Source: Acidobacteriota bacterium
Lineage (GTDB): Bacteria; Acidobacteriota; Terriglobia; Acidiferrales; UBA7541
Length of the DNA stretch: 50,631 nt
Assembly: GCA_003223295.1 (NCBI GenBank)
Contig: QHYM01000113.1
Span: 1-50,631 of the forward strand
Reading direction: 5' to 3'
Part shown: in pieces, positions 49,432-50,631 of the stretch
How the letters are laid out: every line of letters begins with the position of its first letter
Position numbering within the stretch: the first letter of the stretch is position 1
The notes under the pieces: generated by a model
Seen by the model: the letters and a program-made list of their open reading frames with translations, nothing else
The model's database searches: none
Told to the model about the DNA's origin: nothing
Program-made: the position numbers and the translations under genes

Positions 49432-50019
49432 ATGCATGACATTTGGAAGGATATGTTCGTGCTTGGCGTTCCCTTGTTGGAAAAAATCCTGCGCCCGATT
49501 GTGGTCTATGCATTCCTGGTTATCAGCCTGCGACTGTCCGGCAAACGCGAACTCGTCCAGCTCAATCCCTTCGACTTGGTCGTTCTGCTGACGCTATCCA
49601 ACACGGTCCAAAACGCAATCATTGGCGAAGACAATACGGTTCTGGGCGGGATCATCGCCGCTACTTCCCTGCTCTTCACCAACTATCTCGTAGTGCGTTT
49701 TCTCTATGATCATCGGAAGCTCGATCAGTTGGTCGAGGGCAGGGCGGACGTGTTGATCGAAGACGGAAAGGTCAGGCCACAGCATCTCAAGAAGGAACTC
49801 ATCACCCTGGCGCAATTGGAAGCGGCGGCCCGCAAGCAGGGCTTTGATTCTCTCGCTGAAGTCAATCAGTGCGTTCTCGAGCCGGGAGGGACGCTGACTT
49901 TTCTCGGAAAGAAGCCCGCCACCGAGGATGTTCGCCACCAGGAATTGCTCGGCAAAATGGAACGGCTGGCGCAGGAAATCGCGCTGCTGCGTGGTTCGCA
50001 ACCGCCAGCCCGCGCTTGA
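49432..50019 (+). CDS. DUF421 (YetF-like) membrane protein
   Basis: The product is 195 aa. Three membrane helices lie in the first 90 residues (IVVYAFLVISLRLSGKREL, FDLVVLLTLSNTVQNAIIG, IIAATSLLFTNYLVVRFLY), followed by the DUF421 cytoplasmic domain (VLIEDGKVRPQHLKKELITLAQLEAAARKQGFDSLAEVNQCVLEPGGTL, in parts). The RLSGKRELVQLNPFDLVVLL motif is the family hallmark. GAGGAGG lies 10 nt before the ATG. YetF-like proteins are spore- or envelope-associated in Bacillus, but their biochemical function is not established. It converges with the DUF4337 gene with no gap. Confidence 0.87.
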   Translation: MHDIWKDMFVLGVPLLEKILRPIVVYAFLVISLRLSGKRELVQLNPFDLVVLLTLSNTVQNAIIGEDNTVLGGIIAATSLLFTNYLVVRFLYDHRKLDQLVEGRADVLIEDGKVRPQHLKKELITLAQLEAAARKQGFDSLAEVNQCVLEPGGTLTFLGKKPATEDVRHQELLGKMERLAQEIALLRGSQPPARA

Positions 50020-50559
50020 TCAGTGAACCAAGAACCCTGTCGATGCAAATACTATGCCAGCAACCCCGAACAACATTCCGACAAACCAGAAACTCTTGCG
50101 CTTGGTCAGGAGCGAGATCGAACAAATGACTAATCCGATCTCGAGGAGCACCTCTCCTCCATCAAACCTATCCGCTTTGCGCCCCGCAAGGTCGCGCTCG
50201 GATTCCAATTCCATCGCTTCTTTGCGGGCATCCGTCTTGTCTTCCTTGTAATGCTCCAAGAGCTTCGCGTATTTCTCTCGTAATTCGTTGCCAACCTGCT
50301 TATTCAACGGTTCGGAGAGTGTCATCAGGTCGAACGTTTGCTCGGCGCCGCGGAGGTTGACGCTCTTCGCGTCGTACTGCGTCCAACGGCTGGCGGCCTG
50401 ACTTTGTTTCAGCAGTTCCTCGGTGTGCGTGCGGTGCCCGAGCAAGGATGCGGCCGCGACGAGCACGGCCATAATCGACACAGTGATGGAAACGGGAAGG
50501 ACCAACGGATGGTCTTCGTGCATGTGATGCGCTTCGGGAAGTTCGATGCCTTCAGGCAT
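50020..50559 (-). CDS. DUF4337-like membrane protein
   Basis: The product is 179 aa. It has a short His/Glu-rich start (PEGIELPEAHHMHEDHP), a membrane helix (VLPVSITVSIMAVLVAAASLL), a helical extracytoplasmic or cytoplasmic stalk of about 80 residues (RTHTEELLKQSQAASRWTQYDAKS and following), and two helices near the end (GEVLLEIGLVICSISLLT, WFVGMLFGVAGIVFASTG). This is the layout of DUF4337 proteins; no function is known. GGGAG lies 9 nt before the ATG. Its stop abuts the end of the DUF421 gene. Confidence 0.82.
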   Translation of the reverse strand: MPEGIELPEAHHMHEDHPLVLPVSITVSIMAVLVAAASLLGHRTHTEELLKQSQAASRWTQYDAKSVNLRGAEQTFDLMTLSEPLNKQVGNELREKYAKLLEHYKEDKTDARKEAMELESERDLAGRKADRFDGGEVLLEIGLVICSISLLTKRKSFWFVGMLFGVAGIVFASTGFLVH

Positions 50560-50582
50560 TGCTTTCGCTCCCTTGGATGGAA

Positions 50583-50631
50583 TCAGGCGGGCTCGGCGGC
50601 GATGGATTGCAATGCTTCGCGAGCGGCGGCT
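50583..50631 (-). CDS. 3' end of a minus-strand gene (truncated by window edge)
   Basis: An open frame enters from the right edge on the minus strand and stops at TGA 50585-50583, giving the C-terminal residues AAREALQSIAAEPA. It would lie 23 bp before the DUF4337 gene in the same direction, consistent with an operon. The fragment is too short to identify and could be a chance open frame. Confidence 0.35.
   Translation of the reverse strand, partial: AAAREALQSIAAEPA

Noticed and set aside
1-50631. CRISPR arrays, tRNA or rRNA genes, insertion sequences and prophage genes
   Set aside because: I saw no regularly spaced repeats, no cloverleaf or rRNA-like sequence, and no transposase, integrase or phage motifs among the coding regions.

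Overview
The window most likely comes from an Acidobacteriota chromosome of moderately high GC. The best lineage marker is a PadR regulator followed by two tandem MacB/FtsX-type permeases of the 'acidobacterial duplicated orphan permease' (ADOP) family. A FecR/DUF6600-like protein, a form II CO-dehydrogenase-like cluster and dense multi-domain signalling genes fit the same source. I saw no mobile element, CRISPR array, rRNA or tRNA.

Layout. 1-5.95 kb (mostly minus): the first codons of a secreted protein, a FecR-domain glycine-rich surface protein with a clear terminator, a Tat-exported molybdopterin oxidoreductase coupled to a b-type cytochrome, and a nucleoside hydrolase. 6.1-10.4 kb (plus): coxS-coxL-coxM-coxG and a small basic protein. 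10.6-12.6 kb: a GH97 glycosidase. 12.6-21.3 kb (minus): PilZ protein and chemosensory cluster I, read tonB-like, mcp, cheW, cheR, cheA, cheB, receiver, cheX. 21.7-25.9 kb (plus): sensor kinase, receiver and NtrC-type sigma-54 activator. 26.2-28.8 kb: PilZ-like protein, an unrecognised 493-aa protein and a kinase-like protein with an H-box but no ATPase domain. 28.9-39.0 kb: chemosensory cluster II, whose order (receiver, cheW, mcp, cheR, hybrid cheA, cheB, cheW, cheW) mirrors pilH-I-J-K-chpA-B-C, followed by a PATAN-domain pseudo-receiver protein and a receiver/coiled-coil protein. 39.1-44.8 kb: PadR and two ADOP permeases. 45.1-50.6 kb: small Tat protein, amidase, hybrid histidine kinase, DUF421 and DUF4337 membrane proteins, and the 3' end of another gene.

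Main new observation. Three operons in the 20-39 kb signalling island start with almost the same sigma-54 type promoter, TGGC-N6-CGTGC(A/C), at 21369-21354 (minus), 26105-26120 and 28867-28882. Upstream of each, at enhancer-like distance, are copies of a palindromic motif built on TGAGAC/GTCTCA. The only sigma-54 activator gene in the window (24441-25850) sits between these operons. I infer a local regulon in which the kinase/receiver/NtrC cassette switches on both chemosensory systems and the uncharacterised PilZ-unknown-H-box operon together. Cluster II looks like a type IV pilus (Pil-Chp-like) system. Two PilZ-type proteins, one with a complete c-di-GMP motif, suggest c-di-GMP input to surface behaviour.
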